NCBI RefSeq assembly: GCF_011046555.1
Contig: NZ_CP049246.1
Location: 992,001-1,056,000, forward strand
DNA: 64,000 nucleotides
Reading direction: 5' to 3'
Source of the DNA: Sphingobacterium lactis
GTDB taxonomy: Bacteria; Bacteroidota; Bacteroidia; Sphingobacteriales; Sphingobacteriaceae
Made by a program: the position numbers and the translations under genes. The notes under the pieces are model-generated. The model was given only the letters and a program-made list of their open reading frames with translations, ran no database searches and was not told where the DNA came from. Below, one piece after another: positions 1 through 10,078 of the stretch (positions are counted from its first letter, which is position 1; the number at the start of each line of letters is the position of its first letter).

Positions 1-666
1 GAAGTCACAGGTGCCAATGTGGATGAAGTGGCCCATGCCATCGGGCAAGATTCCAGGATCGGGTCCAAGTTCCTGAAAGCATCTGTAGGATTTGGTGGCT
101 CATGCTTCCAGAAGGATTTGCTCAATCTGGTCTATATCGCACGGTCCTATAACCTGAAATCGGTAGCAGACTATTGGGAACAGGTCATCCTGATCAATGA
201 TCACCAGAAGACTCGTTTCGCCGAGAAAATCATCCAATCCATGTATAATACCGTTAATGGCAAGAAAATTGCTTTCATGGGCTGGGCATTCAAGAAGAAT
301 ACGAACGATACCCGAGAATCCGCAGCAATATATGTAGCCGATCACCTGCTGGATGAACAAGCACACATCGCGGTATATGACCCTAAGGTTCAAGCCGATC
401 AGATCTATAAGGATCTCGACTACCTGGGAACACGAACCGCTGATGAAAATAAGGAATTACTGTCCGTAACACCCGATCCATACGAGGCCGCACAAGATGC
501 ACATGGCCTTGCCGTGTTGACGGAATGGGACGAATTCAAAGACCTCGACTGGAAAAAAATTAAAGATAGCATGAAAAAACCCGCTTTTATCTTCGACGGA
601 AGGAAGTTGTTGGACAGAGAGAAACTGGAAGGCCTTGGGTTTGTGTATTATGCAATCGGTGAGTAA
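1..666 (+). CDS. ugd: UDP-glucose 6-dehydrogenase, C-terminal part (5' truncated by window)
   Basis: This reading frame is open from base 1, so the gene begins upstream of the window and only its last ~221 codons are seen. The catalytic-cysteine motif GFGGSCFQKD is present, with the Cys codon at 103-105. It is followed by the UDP-binding C-terminal domain with the signature GWAFKKNTNDTRES. The sequence resembles the long, animal/plant-like class of UDP-glucose dehydrogenases, which oxidise UDP-glucose to UDP-glucuronate with two NAD+ in the cytoplasm. UDP-glucuronate could feed the capsule or the UDP-xylose synthase encoded at 59575-60540. Base composition is richer in GC than the genes from about 2.2 kb onward, so it looks like conserved backbone at the edge of the capsule cassette. 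Confidence 0.93.
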   Translation, partial: EVTGANVDEVAHAIGQDSRIGSKFLKASVGFGGSCFQKDLLNLVYIARSYNLKSVADYWEQVILINDHQKTRFAEKIIQSMYNTVNGKKIAFMGWAFKKNTNDTRESAAIYVADHLLDEQAHIAVYDPKVQADQIYKDLDYLGTRTADENKELLSVTPDPYEAAQDAHGLAVLTEWDEFKDLDWKKIKDSMKKPAFIFDGRKLLDREKLEGLGFVYYAIGE

Positions 667-694
667 CAATATATTTGATTCAACAATTAACCAC

Positions 695-1189
695 ATGAAA
701 GAATCGACAAAGGATGCTTCAATAGCGAAGAAGCAAGCAGATTATAATCCTGGACCAAGGGTCGGGATTACATTCAGTACATTCGACCTGCTCCATGCAG
801 GACATATCATGATGTTGGCCGAAGCAAAACGCCAATGTGACTATTTGATCTGCGGTCTGCAGATGGACCCAACATTGGATAGACCCGAAAAAAATGCACC
901 TACGCAGACGGTAGTGGAACGTTATATTCAATTAAGGGGATGTGTGTACGTGGATGAAATTGTTCCGTATTCAACGGAGCAGGATCTGGAGGATATCCTG
1001 AGATCATTCAAGCTGGATGTGCGTATAGTAGGCGATGAGTATATCGATCGGGATTTTACGGGACGAAAATATTGTGAAGAAAAGGGAATTGAGCTGTATT
1101 TTAACAGTCGGGATCATCGGTTTTCGAGCTCAGGGCTGAGAAAGATCGTAGCGGATAAGGAAAATCAAAAGGACGGAAATAGCAATTAA
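695..1189 (+). CDS. Cytidylyltransferase-family protein (TagD/glycerol-3-phosphate cytidylyltransferase-like)
   Basis: A 164-residue nucleotidyltransferase. The fold signature GITFSTFDLLHAGH carries the HxGH nucleotide-binding motif near the N-terminus. The C-terminal part has RIVGDEY and a FSSSGLR stretch where relatives carry the second signature (ISTT-like). Such enzymes activate a phosphorylated polyol or acid with CTP or ATP; the substrate cannot be told from sequence. The frame is also open from an ATG at 635, but that start overlaps the ugd 3' end by 32 bases. The ATG at 695 leaves a 28-base gap and still includes the whole domain, so I prefer it. It sits between ugd and the capsule genes and probably belongs to the same transcript. 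Confidence 0.8.
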   Translation: MKESTKDASIAKKQADYNPGPRVGITFSTFDLLHAGHIMMLAEAKRQCDYLICGLQMDPTLDRPEKNAPTQTVVERYIQLRGCVYVDEIVPYSTEQDLEDILRSFKLDVRIVGDEYIDRDFTGRKYCEEKGIELYFNSRDHRFSSSGLRKIVADKENQKDGNSN

Positions 1190-1198
1190 ACATCATAA

Positions 1199-2167
1199 AT
1201 GAGTAAAATATTAATTACTGGTGGTGCCGGTTTTATCGGTTCAAACCTTACTGAGTATTTTTTAGGAAAAGGACATCAGGTAGTGGTGTTGGATAATTTC
1301 GCAACAGGGCATCGTCATAATATCGCCCAGCATGAAGGAAATCCAAATTTTGAATTGATCGAAGGTGATATCCGAAATACAGCAGATTGTGAAAAAGCTG
1401 TTCAGGGTGTGGACTATGTACTGCATCAAGCGGCATTAGGTTCTGTTCCACGTTCGATTAAGGATCCGCAAACTTCCAATGAAGTCAATGTGTCAGGCTT
1501 TTTGAATATGCTTGTTGCAGCACGTGATGCAAATGTGAAACGCTTTATTTACGCGGCATCTTCTTCAACTTATGGCGATTCAGAATCCCTTCCAAAGGTT
1601 GAAGACAAAATTGGAAAACCATTATCGCCATATGCCATTACAAAATATGTAAATGAATTGTACGCAGAGATCTTTTCCAAAACATACGGTATGGAAACGA
1701 TTGGTCTGCGTTATTTCAATGTGTTTGGTAGACGCCAAGACCCAAACGGCGCTTATGCAGCAGTAATTCCATTGTTCGTAAAAAAATTCATGAATCATGA
1801 AAGTCCGGTCATTAATGGCACAGGAGATTATTCCCGTGATTTCACCTATGTGGATAATGTCATTCAGATGAATGAAAGGGCCATGTTAACGGAAAATCCT
1901 GAAGCAATAAATACAGTTTACAACACTGCAGTTGGTGATAGGACAACTCTTAATCAATTGGTGGGGTATTTGAAAGAGTTTTTAACGGAGTATGATCCGG
2001 AAATTGCCCATGTCGAAGTAATCCATGGTCCTAATCGGCAAGGCGATATCCCACATTCCCTAGCTTCAGTTGATAAAGCCAAGAATCTGTTGGGGTATGC
2101 ACCTTCACATGTTATTAAGGAGGGTTTGCGCGAAGCAACCAAATGGTATTGGGATAATTTAAAATAA
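1199..2167 (+). CDS. wbpP: UDP-N-acetylglucosamine 4-epimerase (WbpP/Gne-type SDR)
   Basis: An extended short-chain dehydrogenase of 322 residues. The NAD-binding GGAGFIGS motif is at residues 8-15 and the catalytic YAITK (Tyr145, Lys149) is preceded by a Ser cluster at 121-123. The sequence follows the WbpP/TviC type that interconverts UDP-GlcNAc and UDP-GalNAc rather than GalE. It begins nine bases after the cytidylyltransferase. Two genes downstream is a WbpO-type dehydrogenase; together they would make UDP-GalNAcA for the capsule. Base composition is intermediate between the GC-richer upstream genes and the AT-rich genes that follow, so it may lie at the edge of the exchanged cassette. 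The exact acetamido-sugar specificity is inferred from family resemblance and context. Confidence 0.85.
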   Translation: MSKILITGGAGFIGSNLTEYFLGKGHQVVVLDNFATGHRHNIAQHEGNPNFELIEGDIRNTADCEKAVQGVDYVLHQAALGSVPRSIKDPQTSNEVNVSGFLNMLVAARDANVKRFIYAASSSTYGDSESLPKVEDKIGKPLSPYAITKYVNELYAEIFSKTYGMETIGLRYFNVFGRRQDPNGAYAAVIPLFVKKFMNHESPVINGTGDYSRDFTYVDNVIQMNERAMLTENPEAINTVYNTAVGDRTTLNQLVGYLKEFLTEYDPEIAHVEVIHGPNRQGDIPHSLASVDKAKNLLGYAPSHVIKEGLREATKWYWDNLK

Positions 2168-2171
2168 TAGT

Positions 2172-2735
2172 ATGGGCTATTTACCTAATTATGCAATTGC
2201 TTGGAAGTATATAAAAAGTGATTTTGTTAGATATGGTTATTCGCTAGATTCAAAGAAAATTGTATTAAATGCACTTTTTGCCTTAAATCATTGTTTTACA
2301 TATTCTTTTTGGTTCAGATTAGCTAAGGTTAAAACGGGATTATTATACCCCTTAGCTAAAATAATGCATAGACGACTTTCAAGAAAATATGGAATTCAAA
2401 TTCCAGTCAATACAGAAATTGGTTTTGGACTTTATATTGGTCACGGAGTTGGGCTTATTATCAATCCAACTGCAAAAATCGGAAATAATGTGAATTTAAG
2501 TCAATTTACAACTATTGGTGCACATGGGAAAGCTGCAAATATTGGAGATAATGTATATATAGGGCCTTCTGTATGTATTGTTAATGAGGTGAATATCGGG
2601 AATAATTCAACAATAGGAGCTGGCGCGGTTGTAGTTAAAGATGTTCCTGATTTTGCTACGGCAGCTGGTGTACCGGCAAAAATAATAAATTATAATAGTA
2701 CTGGTGAATTGGTTAATAATAGATTTAAATTATAA
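2172..2735 (+). CDS. Hexapeptide-repeat acetyltransferase, serine-acetyltransferase-like
   Basis: A protein of 187 residues. The C-terminal half is a left-handed beta helix built of [IV]G-type hexapeptides (for example [32 protein letters not shown]), ending in the typical GVPAKI. The layout resembles CysE/serine O-acetyltransferases, and such CysE-like proteins in polysaccharide loci usually O-acetylate a sugar. The N-terminal ~75 residues are helical and AT-rich in coding. It lies 4 bases after the epimerase and 2 bases before the dehydrogenase, so it is certainly co-transcribed. I infer capsule O-acetylation; a cysteine biosynthesis role is possible but unlikely given the position. Confidence 0.8.
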   Translation: MGYLPNYAIAWKYIKSDFVRYGYSLDSKKIVLNALFALNHCFTYSFWFRLAKVKTGLLYPLAKIMHRRLSRKYGIQIPVNTEIGFGLYIGHGVGLIINPTAKIGNNVNLSQFTTIGAHGKAANIGDNVYIGPSVCIVNEVNIGNNSTIGAGAVVVKDVPDFATAAGVPAKIINYNSTGELVNNRFKL

Positions 2736-2737
2736 AA

Positions 2738-4033
2738 ATGAAGAATTCATATAAAATAGCAACTATTGGTTTGGGTTATGTAGGATTGCCACTAGCAAGA
2801 TTATTTGCTACAAAATATCCAGTCGTTGGTTTTGATATTAACCAGAAAAGAATCGATGAACTTCGGTCTGGAAAAGATCTGACCCTTGAAATTGAGGATG
2901 ATATTCTTCAAGCTGTATTGGTTGGAGAAAGCCCATTAAACAAAGATGGATCAATAGGTTTATTCTGTTCAAATCAATTATCCGATATTGAAGACGCTAA
3001 TTTTTATGTAGTTACCGTTCCTACTCCTGTAGATAAACATAATAGACCCGATTTAACACCATTATACAAAGCCTCTGAAACTGTTGGAAAGGTGTTAAAA
3101 AAGGGTGATATAGTCGTGTATGAATCTACCGTTTACCCAGGCGTTACGGAAGAGGAATGTATTCCTGTGTTAGAAAAGGTTTCCGGATTGAAATTCAATG
3201 TAGATTTCTTTGCTGGTTATTCCCCAGAACGAATTAACCCAGGAGATAAGCAGCATACAGTTGAAAAAATCCTTAAAGTTACTTCAGGCTCCACACCCGA
3301 AATAGGAAAAATTGTTGATGAAGTTTACAAATCGGTTATTACCGCAGGAACTCACTTAGCGCCTGCAATTAAAGTGGCCGAAGCAGCGAAAGTGATTGAA
3401 AATTCTCAAAGAGATATCAATATCGCATTCGTAAATGAACTGGCAAAAATCTTTAATATCCTTGATATCGATACGCATGCTGTTCTGGAAGCAGCTGGCA
3501 CAAAATGGAATTTTCTTCCTTTTAAACCGGGATTGGTAGGTGGACACTGTATTGGCGTTGACCCTTATTATTTGGCTCAAAAAGCACAAGAACATGGGTA
3601 TCATCCAGAAATTATTTTAGCTGGTCGTCGATTGAATGATTCCATGGGCGAATATGTAGCTTCCCAGGTTGTAAAAACAATGATTAAGAAGGGAATTAAC
3701 GTGAATGGTGCAGAAGCATTGATGTTGGGTGTGACTTTCAAGGAAAACTGTCCTGATGTTAGAAATACGAAAATTGTTGATGTGATCAAAGCACTGGAAG
3801 ACTATGGTATTAAAATAACAACTTATGATCCTTGGGCAAATCCTGCGGAAGTGAAACACGAATACGGTATTGACAGTGTTTGTGAGATACCAGAAAAGCA
3901 ATATGATGCAATCGTATTAGGAGTGGCACATAATGAGTTTTTAGCTATTGATTTTGGGGGCTTGAGGAAGGAGAATTCAGTAGTTTATGATGTGAAAGGC
4001 ATTTTGTCTGAGAGTGCGGATGCTAAACTTTAA
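2738..4033 (+). CDS. wbpO: UDP-N-acetyl-D-galactosamine dehydrogenase (WbpO/TviB-type nucleotide-sugar dehydrogenase)
   Basis: A nucleotide-sugar dehydrogenase of 431 residues. The NAD-binding GLGYVGLP is at residues 11-18, and the catalytic cysteine is Cys271 in [13 protein letters not shown]-terminal UDP-binding domain carries [15 protein letters not shown]. The sequence pattern is that of the TviB/WbpO subfamily, which oxidises C6 of UDP-GalNAc or UDP-GlcNAc to the uronic acid. Paired with the WbpP-type epimerase encoded at 1199 it would supply UDP-GalNAcA. The gene is in tight array with the genes on either side (2- and 6-base gaps). A carboxyl-bearing sugar is relevant because several ATP-grasp ligases are encoded further down the operon. 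Confidence 0.9.
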   Translation: MKNSYKIATIGLGYVGLPLARLFATKYPVVGFDINQKRIDELRSGKDLTLEIEDDILQAVLVGESPLNKDGSIGLFCSNQLSDIEDANFYVVTVPTPVDKHNRPDLTPLYKASETVGKVLKKGDIVVYESTVYPGVTEEECIPVLEKVSGLKFNVDFFAGYSPERINPGDKQHTVEKILKVTSGSTPEIGKIVDEVYKSVITAGTHLAPAIKVAEAAKVIENSQRDINIAFVNELAKIFNILDIDTHAVLEAAGTKWNFLPFKPGLVGGHCIGVDPYYLAQKAQEHGYHPEIILAGRRLNDSMGEYVASQVVKTMIKKGINVNGAEALMLGVTFKENCPDVRNTKIVDVIKALEDYGIKITTYDPWANPAEVKHEYGIDSVCEIPEKQYDAIVLGVAHNEFLAIDFGGLRKENSVVYDVKGILSESADAKL

Positions 4034-4039
4034 TTTATT

Positions 4040-5161
4040 ATGAAGAAAAAAAATCTAATAGTTTTTGGAACACGTCCTGAAGCTATCAAAATGGCTCCTT
4101 TGGTTAAAGCTTTTCAAAATCAACCAGATTTTGAAACTAAAGTTTGTGTAACTGCACAGCATCGAGAAATGTTGGACCAAGTTTTGGAGTTCTTCGCTAT
4201 CCAACCTGATTTTGATTTAAATCTAATGAAACCAAATCAAAATCTTTATACCTTAACAGCAGATATCATTACCGAATTAAAACCCGTACTTGAGGAATTT
4301 AAACCTGATTATGTCTACGTGCATGGTGATACAACGACGACCATGGCGAGCAGTATTGCTGCATTTTATTCAGGTGCTCAGGTTTGCCATGTCGAAGCGG
4401 GATTGAGAACCCATAATAAGCGCTCGCCATTTCCGGAAGAAATCAATCGACAGGTTGCAGGTAGAATTTGTGATTACCATTTCGCCCCGACGGAGGCATC
4501 AAAAGCTAATCTGTTGAGAGAGAATATTCAAGAAAAGGATATTTTGGTTACAGGTAACACCGTAATTGATGCGCTTTTCGATAGTTCCGAACGGGTAAAG
4601 GATTTGAACAATCCTGAAATTGAGAAATTGAAGGGAATTGTAGACACTGATAAAAGGTTGATTTTAGTTACTGGACATCGAAGAGAAAATCATGGGCAGG
4701 GCTTTATCAACATTTGTGAAGCACTGAAGGAAATTGCATTGACAAATCCAGATGTACAGATTATTTATCCAGTACACCTTAACCCGAATGTGAAGAAACC
4801 TGTTTATGAAATTCTATCGGATGTGTCGAATATTCAATTAATTGACCCATTGGCTTATCCAGCCTTTGTTTGGTTAATGAATAAATCCTATTTGATTATC
4901 ACCGATTCCGGAGGTGTCCAGGAAGAGGCACCTAGTTTAGGTAAGCCTGTCTTAGTGATGCGTGATACCACGGAAAGACCTGAAGCAGTTGATGCTGGGA
5001 CAGTCATTCTAGTGGGTACCGATAAGGGGAAAATTATTAAGGAAGCTCAAGATTTATTGAGAAATCCAGGAAGATATCAAGATATGTCTGCTTTACATAA
5101 TCCATATGGAGATGGGCAGGCATGTGAAAGAATAGTAAATTTTATTAGAAACTTAAAATAA
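4040..5161 (+). CDS. wecB: UDP-N-acetylglucosamine 2-epimerase, non-hydrolysing
   Basis: A 373-residue protein of the GT-B-like 2-epimerase family. Typical motifs are present: [13 protein letters not shown] near the N-terminus, [10 protein letters not shown] in the middle, GHRREN, and the UDP-binding C-terminal stretch [15 protein letters not shown]. It converts UDP-GlcNAc to UDP-ManNAc in the cytoplasm. The next gene is the matching UDP-ManNAc dehydrogenase, so this is the first step of UDP-ManNAcA synthesis. Spacing (6 bases upstream, 9 downstream) places it inside the capsule operon. Confidence 0.95.
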   Translation: MKKKNLIVFGTRPEAIKMAPLVKAFQNQPDFETKVCVTAQHREMLDQVLEFFAIQPDFDLNLMKPNQNLYTLTADIITELKPVLEEFKPDYVYVHGDTTTTMASSIAAFYSGAQVCHVEAGLRTHNKRSPFPEEINRQVAGRICDYHFAPTEASKANLLRENIQEKDILVTGNTVIDALFDSSERVKDLNNPEIEKLKGIVDTDKRLILVTGHRRENHGQGFINICEALKEIALTNPDVQIIYPVHLNPNVKKPVYEILSDVSNIQLIDPLAYPAFVWLMNKSYLIITDSGGVQEEAPSLGKPVLVMRDTTERPEAVDAGTVILVGTDKGKIIKEAQDLLRNPGRYQDMSALHNPYGDGQACERIVNFIRNLK

Positions 5162-5170
5162 GGAAAAGAT

Positions 5171-6382
5171 ATGCACGCAAAAGTTGTTACCGTAGGTTTA
5201 GGATATATAGGTTTACCTACATCCGCATTAATTGCCAATGGCGGGATTCCAGTTCACGGTGTTGATATTTCTCAGCATGTCGTTGACACCATCAATGCAG
5301 GTAAAATCCATATTGTAGAACCAGAGCTGGATAAAGCAGTAGCTAAAGCTGTCCAAGATGGCTTTTTAAAAGCAGGTACAACCCCTGTTCCCGCGGATAC
5401 CTATTTAATCGTTGTTCCTACTCCATTTAAAGGAGATCATGAACCGGACATATCTTATGTACAAGCGGCAACTGAGGCGGTTCTTCCTTTATTGAAAGAA
5501 GGCGATCTTTATATTATTGAGTCTACTTCTCCAGTAGGAACAACTGAAAAAATGATGTCTCTGATCTTTTCGAAGCGTCCTGAATTGGAAGGGAAAATAT
5601 ACTTGGCCTACTGTCCTGAACGCGTTTTGCCTGGAAATGTGATGTATGAACTAGTACATAATGATCGAGTGATTGGTGGGGTGAATGAAGAGTCAACTAA
5701 AAAGGCTATGGAATTTTACGGTCAATTTGTAAAAGGAGAGTTGCACCCAACAAATGCAAGGACAGCCGAAATGTGTAAGTTAACTGAGAATTCATCGAGA
5801 GATGTGCAAATCGCATTTGCTAATGAGTTGTCATTGATCTGTGATAAAGCAGGGATTAATGTTTGGGAATTGATTAAGTTGGCGAACAAGCATCCTAGAG
5901 TTAATATTCTACAACCGGGTTGTGGTGTAGGTGGACATTGTATCGCAGTAGATCCTTATTTTATTGTGTCAGAATTCCCATTGGAATCAAGGATTATTGG
6001 TAAAGCTCGTGAAATCAATAACCATAAAGCATTCTGGGTAGCAGAAAAAATTAAAGAAGCAAGGAAAGAGTTCCAATTAAAGAACAATAAAGAGCCGAAA
6101 ATCGCGCTAATGGGAATGGCTTTTAAACCTAATATTGATGATTTAAGAGAGTCACCTGCAAAATACATCGTTCAGCGTGTTCTGCAAGATGCAAATGAAG
6201 AAGAATATTTTATTGTTGAGCCAAATATCCACGAGCATAAAATCTTTAAGTTGACGGAGTATCAAGAAGCAATTGAAAAAGCTGATATTATTGCGTTCTT
6301 GGTTGCACACAATGAGTTTAAAAATCTATCATTTGATGAAAATCAAATTGTATTGGATTTTTGCGGAGTAACAAATAAATAA
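5171..6382 (+). CDS. wecC: UDP-N-acetyl-D-mannosamine dehydrogenase
   Basis: A nucleotide-sugar dehydrogenase of 403 residues. GLGYIGLPT near the N-terminus binds NAD, and the catalytic Cys257 lies in GVGGHCIAVDPYF. A C-terminal domain contains GMAFKPNIDDLRESPA. It resembles WecC, which oxidises UDP-ManNAc to UDP-ManNAcA, and lies directly behind wecB. The locus therefore makes a second N-acetylated uronic acid besides the WbpP/WbpO product. The stop codon overlaps the flippase start by one base (TAATG at 6380-6384), suggesting translational coupling. Confidence 0.93.
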   Translation: MHAKVVTVGLGYIGLPTSALIANGGIPVHGVDISQHVVDTINAGKIHIVEPELDKAVAKAVQDGFLKAGTTPVPADTYLIVVPTPFKGDHEPDISYVQAATEAVLPLLKEGDLYIIESTSPVGTTEKMMSLIFSKRPELEGKIYLAYCPERVLPGNVMYELVHNDRVIGGVNEESTKKAMEFYGQFVKGELHPTNARTAEMCKLTENSSRDVQIAFANELSLICDKAGINVWELIKLANKHPRVNILQPGCGVGGHCIAVDPYFIVSEFPLESRIIGKAREINNHKAFWVAEKIKEARKEFQLKNNKEPKIALMGMAFKPNIDDLRESPAKYIVQRVLQDANEEEYFIVEPNIHEHKIFKLTEYQEAIEKADIIAFLVAHNEFKNLSFDENQIVLDFCGVTNK

Positions 6383-7866
6383 TGGAGAATAAAAGTAGCA
6401 ATACGCAGCAGGTCTTTTGGGTTTTAATTGGTAGTATTTCTGCATTCGCATTTTCAATATTAAGCTCTATGTTATTGAGCAGATATTTTAATAAGCAGGA
6501 TTACGGGACATACAAACAAATTATGTATGTATATAGTTCTTTAACCATTATTTTTACCCTAGGTCTGCCTCGTGCATTTAGCTATTTTTTGCCTAAAATT
6601 GATAAGGGAGAGGCAAGGGACGTCATTGACAAGATAAATTGGATATTAATGGCCTTGGGTTTAATAATGTCTCTCTTCTTTTTTTTTGGTGCTGGATATA
6701 TTGGCAAACTATTAAAGAATGAGTCTTTAATTTTACCTTTGAAGTATTTTTCCTTAGTGCCATTTTTTATGCTCCCTTCCTTAGGTTTGGAAGGGATTAT
6801 GTCCACGTATAGACAAACGAAGTTTTTAGCATTATATAATACGTTAACTAAAGTCTTTATGTTGCTGTGTGTTGTGGTACCTGTAATTTATTTTAAGGGA
6901 ACTATATTATCTGCGATAATTGGTTTTACGCTATCGTCCTTTTTATGCTTTATAACATCCTTATATTTTAAAAATAGACCGGTAAAAGGTATCCGTAAAA
7001 TAAAAAGCAGGTATTCCTATAAAGATATTTTAGCCTATACATTACCGCTAATGGGGGCTAGTTTATGGGGGGTGTTAATAAATTCTGCAGATCAATTTTT
7101 TATCAGTCGTTATTTTGGTAATGAAATATTCGCAGATTTTGCAAATGGATCATTAGAACTACCATTTGTAGGAATGATAATTGTGTCAACTGCAACCGTT
7201 CTATCCCCCGTATTTGTAAAGCAGGTCCATGAAAAAGGTGATGATGCGAAACAGGAGGTTTTAAAATTATGGCGATCTGTATTAAGCAAAACGGTTAAGA
7301 TAATTTATCCCTTGGTGATTTTTTGCTTCTGTTTTGCAGATGTTATTATGGTGCTATTGTATGGAGAAAAATATCACACTTCAGGAATTTATTTTCAAAT
7401 AAAACTAATTGTGAATTTTTTTACTGTAATTACGTATGCTCCATTACTATTTGCCATTAATGGCCAGAAATTTTATTACAATGTTCATATGTATGGGGCA
7501 ATCATACTTATTGTTTTAGAATATTTAGTAATAAAATTATTCAATTCTCCTTATTTGGTTACTGCAACATCCGTATTGTGCCAAATTGGTAGAATTGCAT
7601 TTATGATGAGTTACATAGCAAAATATTTCAAAATTCCTTTAAAAGATTTGTTTCCTTATAAATTAGTTTTGGAGATTATTATTCCTTCAGCAATCATCAT
7701 TTTTTTATCAAAATATCTTTTTGAATCCATTTTACAATTGAATTTGATTTTCACAATCATTTCAAGTGGGGTAGTTTATTTGATATTTTTTGGTATATGG
7801 ACTAAGTTAAGAGGAATTGATTATTTTTCAATAATCCAACCGTTATTGATACGAATTAAGAAGTAA
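6382..7866 (+). CDS. wzx: Wzx-type polysaccharide flippase
   Basis: A 494-residue polytopic membrane protein with roughly 12-14 hydrophobic segments spread over the whole length. The N-terminus (LLSRYFNKQDYGTYKQ) is typical of the RfbX/Wzx branch of the MOP/MATE exporter superfamily. It would flip undecaprenyl-linked repeat units across the inner membrane for Wzy-dependent polymerisation, which fits the presence of a polymerase, Wza and Wzc in the same locus. The coding is strongly AT-rich, as for most cassette genes. Wzx proteins diverge too much to read the substrate. Confidence 0.88.
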   Translation: MENKSSNTQQVFWVLIGSISAFAFSILSSMLLSRYFNKQDYGTYKQIMYVYSSLTIIFTLGLPRAFSYFLPKIDKGEARDVIDKINWILMALGLIMSLFFFFGAGYIGKLLKNESLILPLKYFSLVPFFMLPSLGLEGIMSTYRQTKFLALYNTLTKVFMLLCVVVPVIYFKGTILSAIIGFTLSSFLCFITSLYFKNRPVKGIRKIKSRYSYKDILAYTLPLMGASLWGVLINSADQFFISRYFGNEIFADFANGSLELPFVGMIIVSTATVLSPVFVKQVHEKGDDAKQEVLKLWRSVLSKTVKIIYPLVIFCFCFADVIMVLLYGEKYHTSGIYFQIKLIVNFFTVITYAPLLFAINGQKFYYNVHMYGAIILIVLEYLVIKLFNSPYLVTATSVLCQIGRIAFMMSYIAKYFKIPLKDLFPYKLVLEIIIPSAIIIFLSKYLFESILQLNLIFTIISSGVVYLIFFGIWTKLRGIDYFSIIQPLLIRIKK

Positions 7867-7875
7867 ATAAGATTA

Positions 7876-9015
7876 ATGAAAAAGAGAATTTTAATTATCT
7901 CGAGTGTTTTTTATCCAGTGAATTCTCCCAGATCCAACAGAACTGTTGAGTTGGCTAAGGAGTTTGCTAGACAGGGACATGATGTTACAGTATATGCACA
8001 ATTAGGGAGCTATGACTATTCAAGTTTTGAAAAGGATAATAATGTTAAAGTGAAAAATCTAGGTAAGAATCCTTTTTCTAATTTTAATTCAGATATAGGT
8101 CAAATAAATAAACAATCTCTAATAACTAAGATTGGTAAGAAGCTTCTTGGAAGAGCTTTAGAATTTCCAGATATTGGAGTATTAAGTCTTGTAAATAAAG
8201 CATTAATAACTGAGACTAAAGCAGATTTGCCAAATATAGATTTGCTAATAACAATTGCAGTTCCTTATCCAATTCATTGGGGGACAGCCAAGTTTCGAGA
8301 GAAATTTCCTGAAAAATTACAAAATACAACTTGGGTAGCTGATTGCGGGGATCCTTATATGGGAAATCCATTTGTTAAAAAACCATTTTATTTTAAGTAT
8401 GTTGAAAAATGGTTTTGTAGGTATGCAGATTTTTTGTCAATTCCTATCAATGACGCAAAGGATGCTTATTATCCTGAATTCCAACATAAGATTAAAATTA
8501 TTCCCCAAGGTTTTGAAATTGGAAACGAAGATTATTCTATAAATTTTGTTGGAAATAGAGTGCCTACATTTATCTATGCAGGTACTTTTTATAAAGATAA
8601 AAGAGATCCACGTCCTTTGCTAGAATACTTAATAAAGAAAGGGGTGAGGTTTAAATTTAAAATTTACACTAAAACAAAGCATCTTTTATTGCCTTATATA
8701 GACTCTTTGGGTGATTGCTTAGAAATAAATGACTATCTCCCAAGAGAGCAACTATTGGTTGAGATGAGTAAGGCAGATTTTTTACTTAACATTGAAAACA
8801 ATAGTAATCTTCAATCTCCTAGTAAATTAATTGATTATGGTTTAGTCAAACGACCTATTTTAAATATTAAGTCTAATGGCAATTTAAATGAATCAATTGT
8901 TGATGAGTTTTTGGAGGGGATTTACATAAATGGAATAATTATAGATGATATAAGTGAGTTTGATATAAGGGTGGTTAGTAAAAGATTTTTAGATTTAATT
9001 TCAAATAAATCATGA
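7876..9015 (+). CDS. Glycosyltransferase, GT4-like
   Basis: A 379-residue GT-B-fold protein. The N-terminus begins with beta strand ILIISSVFYPV followed by an N-terminal acceptor-side domain (SNRTVELAKEFARQGHDVTVY). The C-terminal domain has a weakened donor-binding region (SKADFLLNIENNSNLQSPSKLIDYG), with the usual E-x7-E pattern replaced by a variant. It would add one sugar of the repeat unit on the cytoplasmic side. It overlaps the next gene by four bases (ATGA at 9012), a sign of coupled translation. Donor and linkage cannot be read from the sequence. Confidence 0.78.
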   Translation: MKKRILIISSVFYPVNSPRSNRTVELAKEFARQGHDVTVYAQLGSYDYSSFEKDNNVKVKNLGKNPFSNFNSDIGQINKQSLITKIGKKLLGRALEFPDIGVLSLVNKALITETKADLPNIDLLITIAVPYPIHWGTAKFREKFPEKLQNTTWVADCGDPYMGNPFVKKPFYFKYVEKWFCRYADFLSIPINDAKDAYYPEFQHKIKIIPQGFEIGNEDYSINFVGNRVPTFIYAGTFYKDKRDPRPLLEYLIKKGVRFKFKIYTKTKHLLLPYIDSLGDCLEINDYLPREQLLVEMSKADFLLNIENNSNLQSPSKLIDYGLVKRPILNIKSNGNLNESIVDEFLEGIYINGIIIDDISEFDIRVVSKRFLDLISNKS

Positions 9016-10070
9016 TAAATTTAATAAAGTCGGAATTAGAAAATTTCAAACGAAACTTTATTTTCTATAAACGGACGCAAGCATTTAAAAAGCGGTATCA
9101 AACAATAAAAAAAGAATTATTTGTAAAAAATATTCCTGAAAATATACTTCAGGAGTATAGAAAAAAATGGTCTATATTTGGTAAAAAGGTTGAAACTGAA
9201 ACTCTTTTGTTATGCTATAATTTATCAGGTAAAGTAGATCTAAATATTGTTCCAGAAAATATTTTTTCTGCGATAATTGAGACTAAACTTAATCCTCATA
9301 AAGAGATAGCTTTTTTTGAATTAAAAAATGTCTATGAAAAATGGTTTAATAACCTCGAGGTTTTCCCTAAGTCTTATTTCCATAAAATTGAAGGAACCTA
9401 TTACGACCGAGATTTTAATATAATCGAAGACATTTCCCAATTTTTAAATTCAATTGATTTTAATTATCCATTAATATTAAAATCTAGCAGAGACACTTAT
9501 GGAGGTGAAGGGGTAAGGAAGATTAAAAGTCTAGAGGATCTTTGGACTGGAATTGAGGAGTTTCGAAGTTTAGTTTGTCAAGAATTAATAATACAAAATG
9601 AATCTCTAGGAAGTATTAATAACTCAAGTATAAATTCAATTAGAACATGTCTTTTAAGGACAGAAACTGGCGAATTCAAAGTAATTAATAATTCAATACG
9701 ATTTGGAATAAATGGTAGTCTAGATAATGAGACTTCAGGAGGAATAGTTTGCAGTATTGATGAAAATGGGATATTTAATGAATATGCAGTTAATAAGTAT
9801 GCTCAAAAATATTTTTCCCATCCAAATAGTAATGTGGAATTTAAAGGATATAAACTTCCTTTTTATGAATCATTAAATTTAACCGCTGAAAATATAGCAA
9901 ATCAAATCCCATTAGCGAATTTAATAAGTCTTGATATGTGCCTTGACAATGAGAATATTTGGAGGTGTATTGAAATTAATCTTAATGGTCAAACAATTAG
10001 GTTTGCCCAATATGCTGGGAAAGGCTTTTTTGGAAACTTAACTAATCAGATAATTAACAAAACTAAATAA
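9012..10070 (+). CDS. Sugar-transfer-associated ATP-grasp protein
   Basis: A 352-residue protein with an ATP-grasp core. There is a Lys-containing ATP-binding loop KSSRDTYGGEGVRKI, an adenine-pocket stretch LVCQELIIQNE, the Arg-containing SINSIRTCLLR, and a metal-binding C-terminal WRCIEINLNGQTIRFAQ. The pattern matches the family called sugar-transfer-associated ATP-grasp, whose members sit in capsule and teichuronic loci and are thought to ligate a carboxylate to an amine on the glycan. The start codon overlaps the upstream glycosyltransferase stop. It is the first of a run of genes (9012-13204) that I read as an amino-acid or opine decoration module. The coding is very AT-rich. Substrates are unknown. 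Confidence 0.72.
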   Translation: MINLIKSELENFKRNFIFYKRTQAFKKRYQTIKKELFVKNIPENILQEYRKKWSIFGKKVETETLLLCYNLSGKVDLNIVPENIFSAIIETKLNPHKEIAFFELKNVYEKWFNNLEVFPKSYFHKIEGTYYDRDFNIIEDISQFLNSIDFNYPLILKSSRDTYGGEGVRKIKSLEDLWTGIEEFRSLVCQELIIQNESLGSINNSSINSIRTCLLRTETGEFKVINNSIRFGINGSLDNETSGGIVCSIDENGIFNEYAVNKYAQKYFSHPNSNVEFKGYKLPFYESLNLTAENIANQIPLANLISLDMCLDNENIWRCIEINLNGQTIRFAQYAGKGFFGNLTNQIINKTK

Positions 10071-10078
10071 TTCATATT

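Noticed and set aside
635..694. Upstream ATG start for the cytidylyltransferase gene
   Set aside because: It overlaps the ugd 3' end by 32 bases, and the added residues do not belong to the domain.
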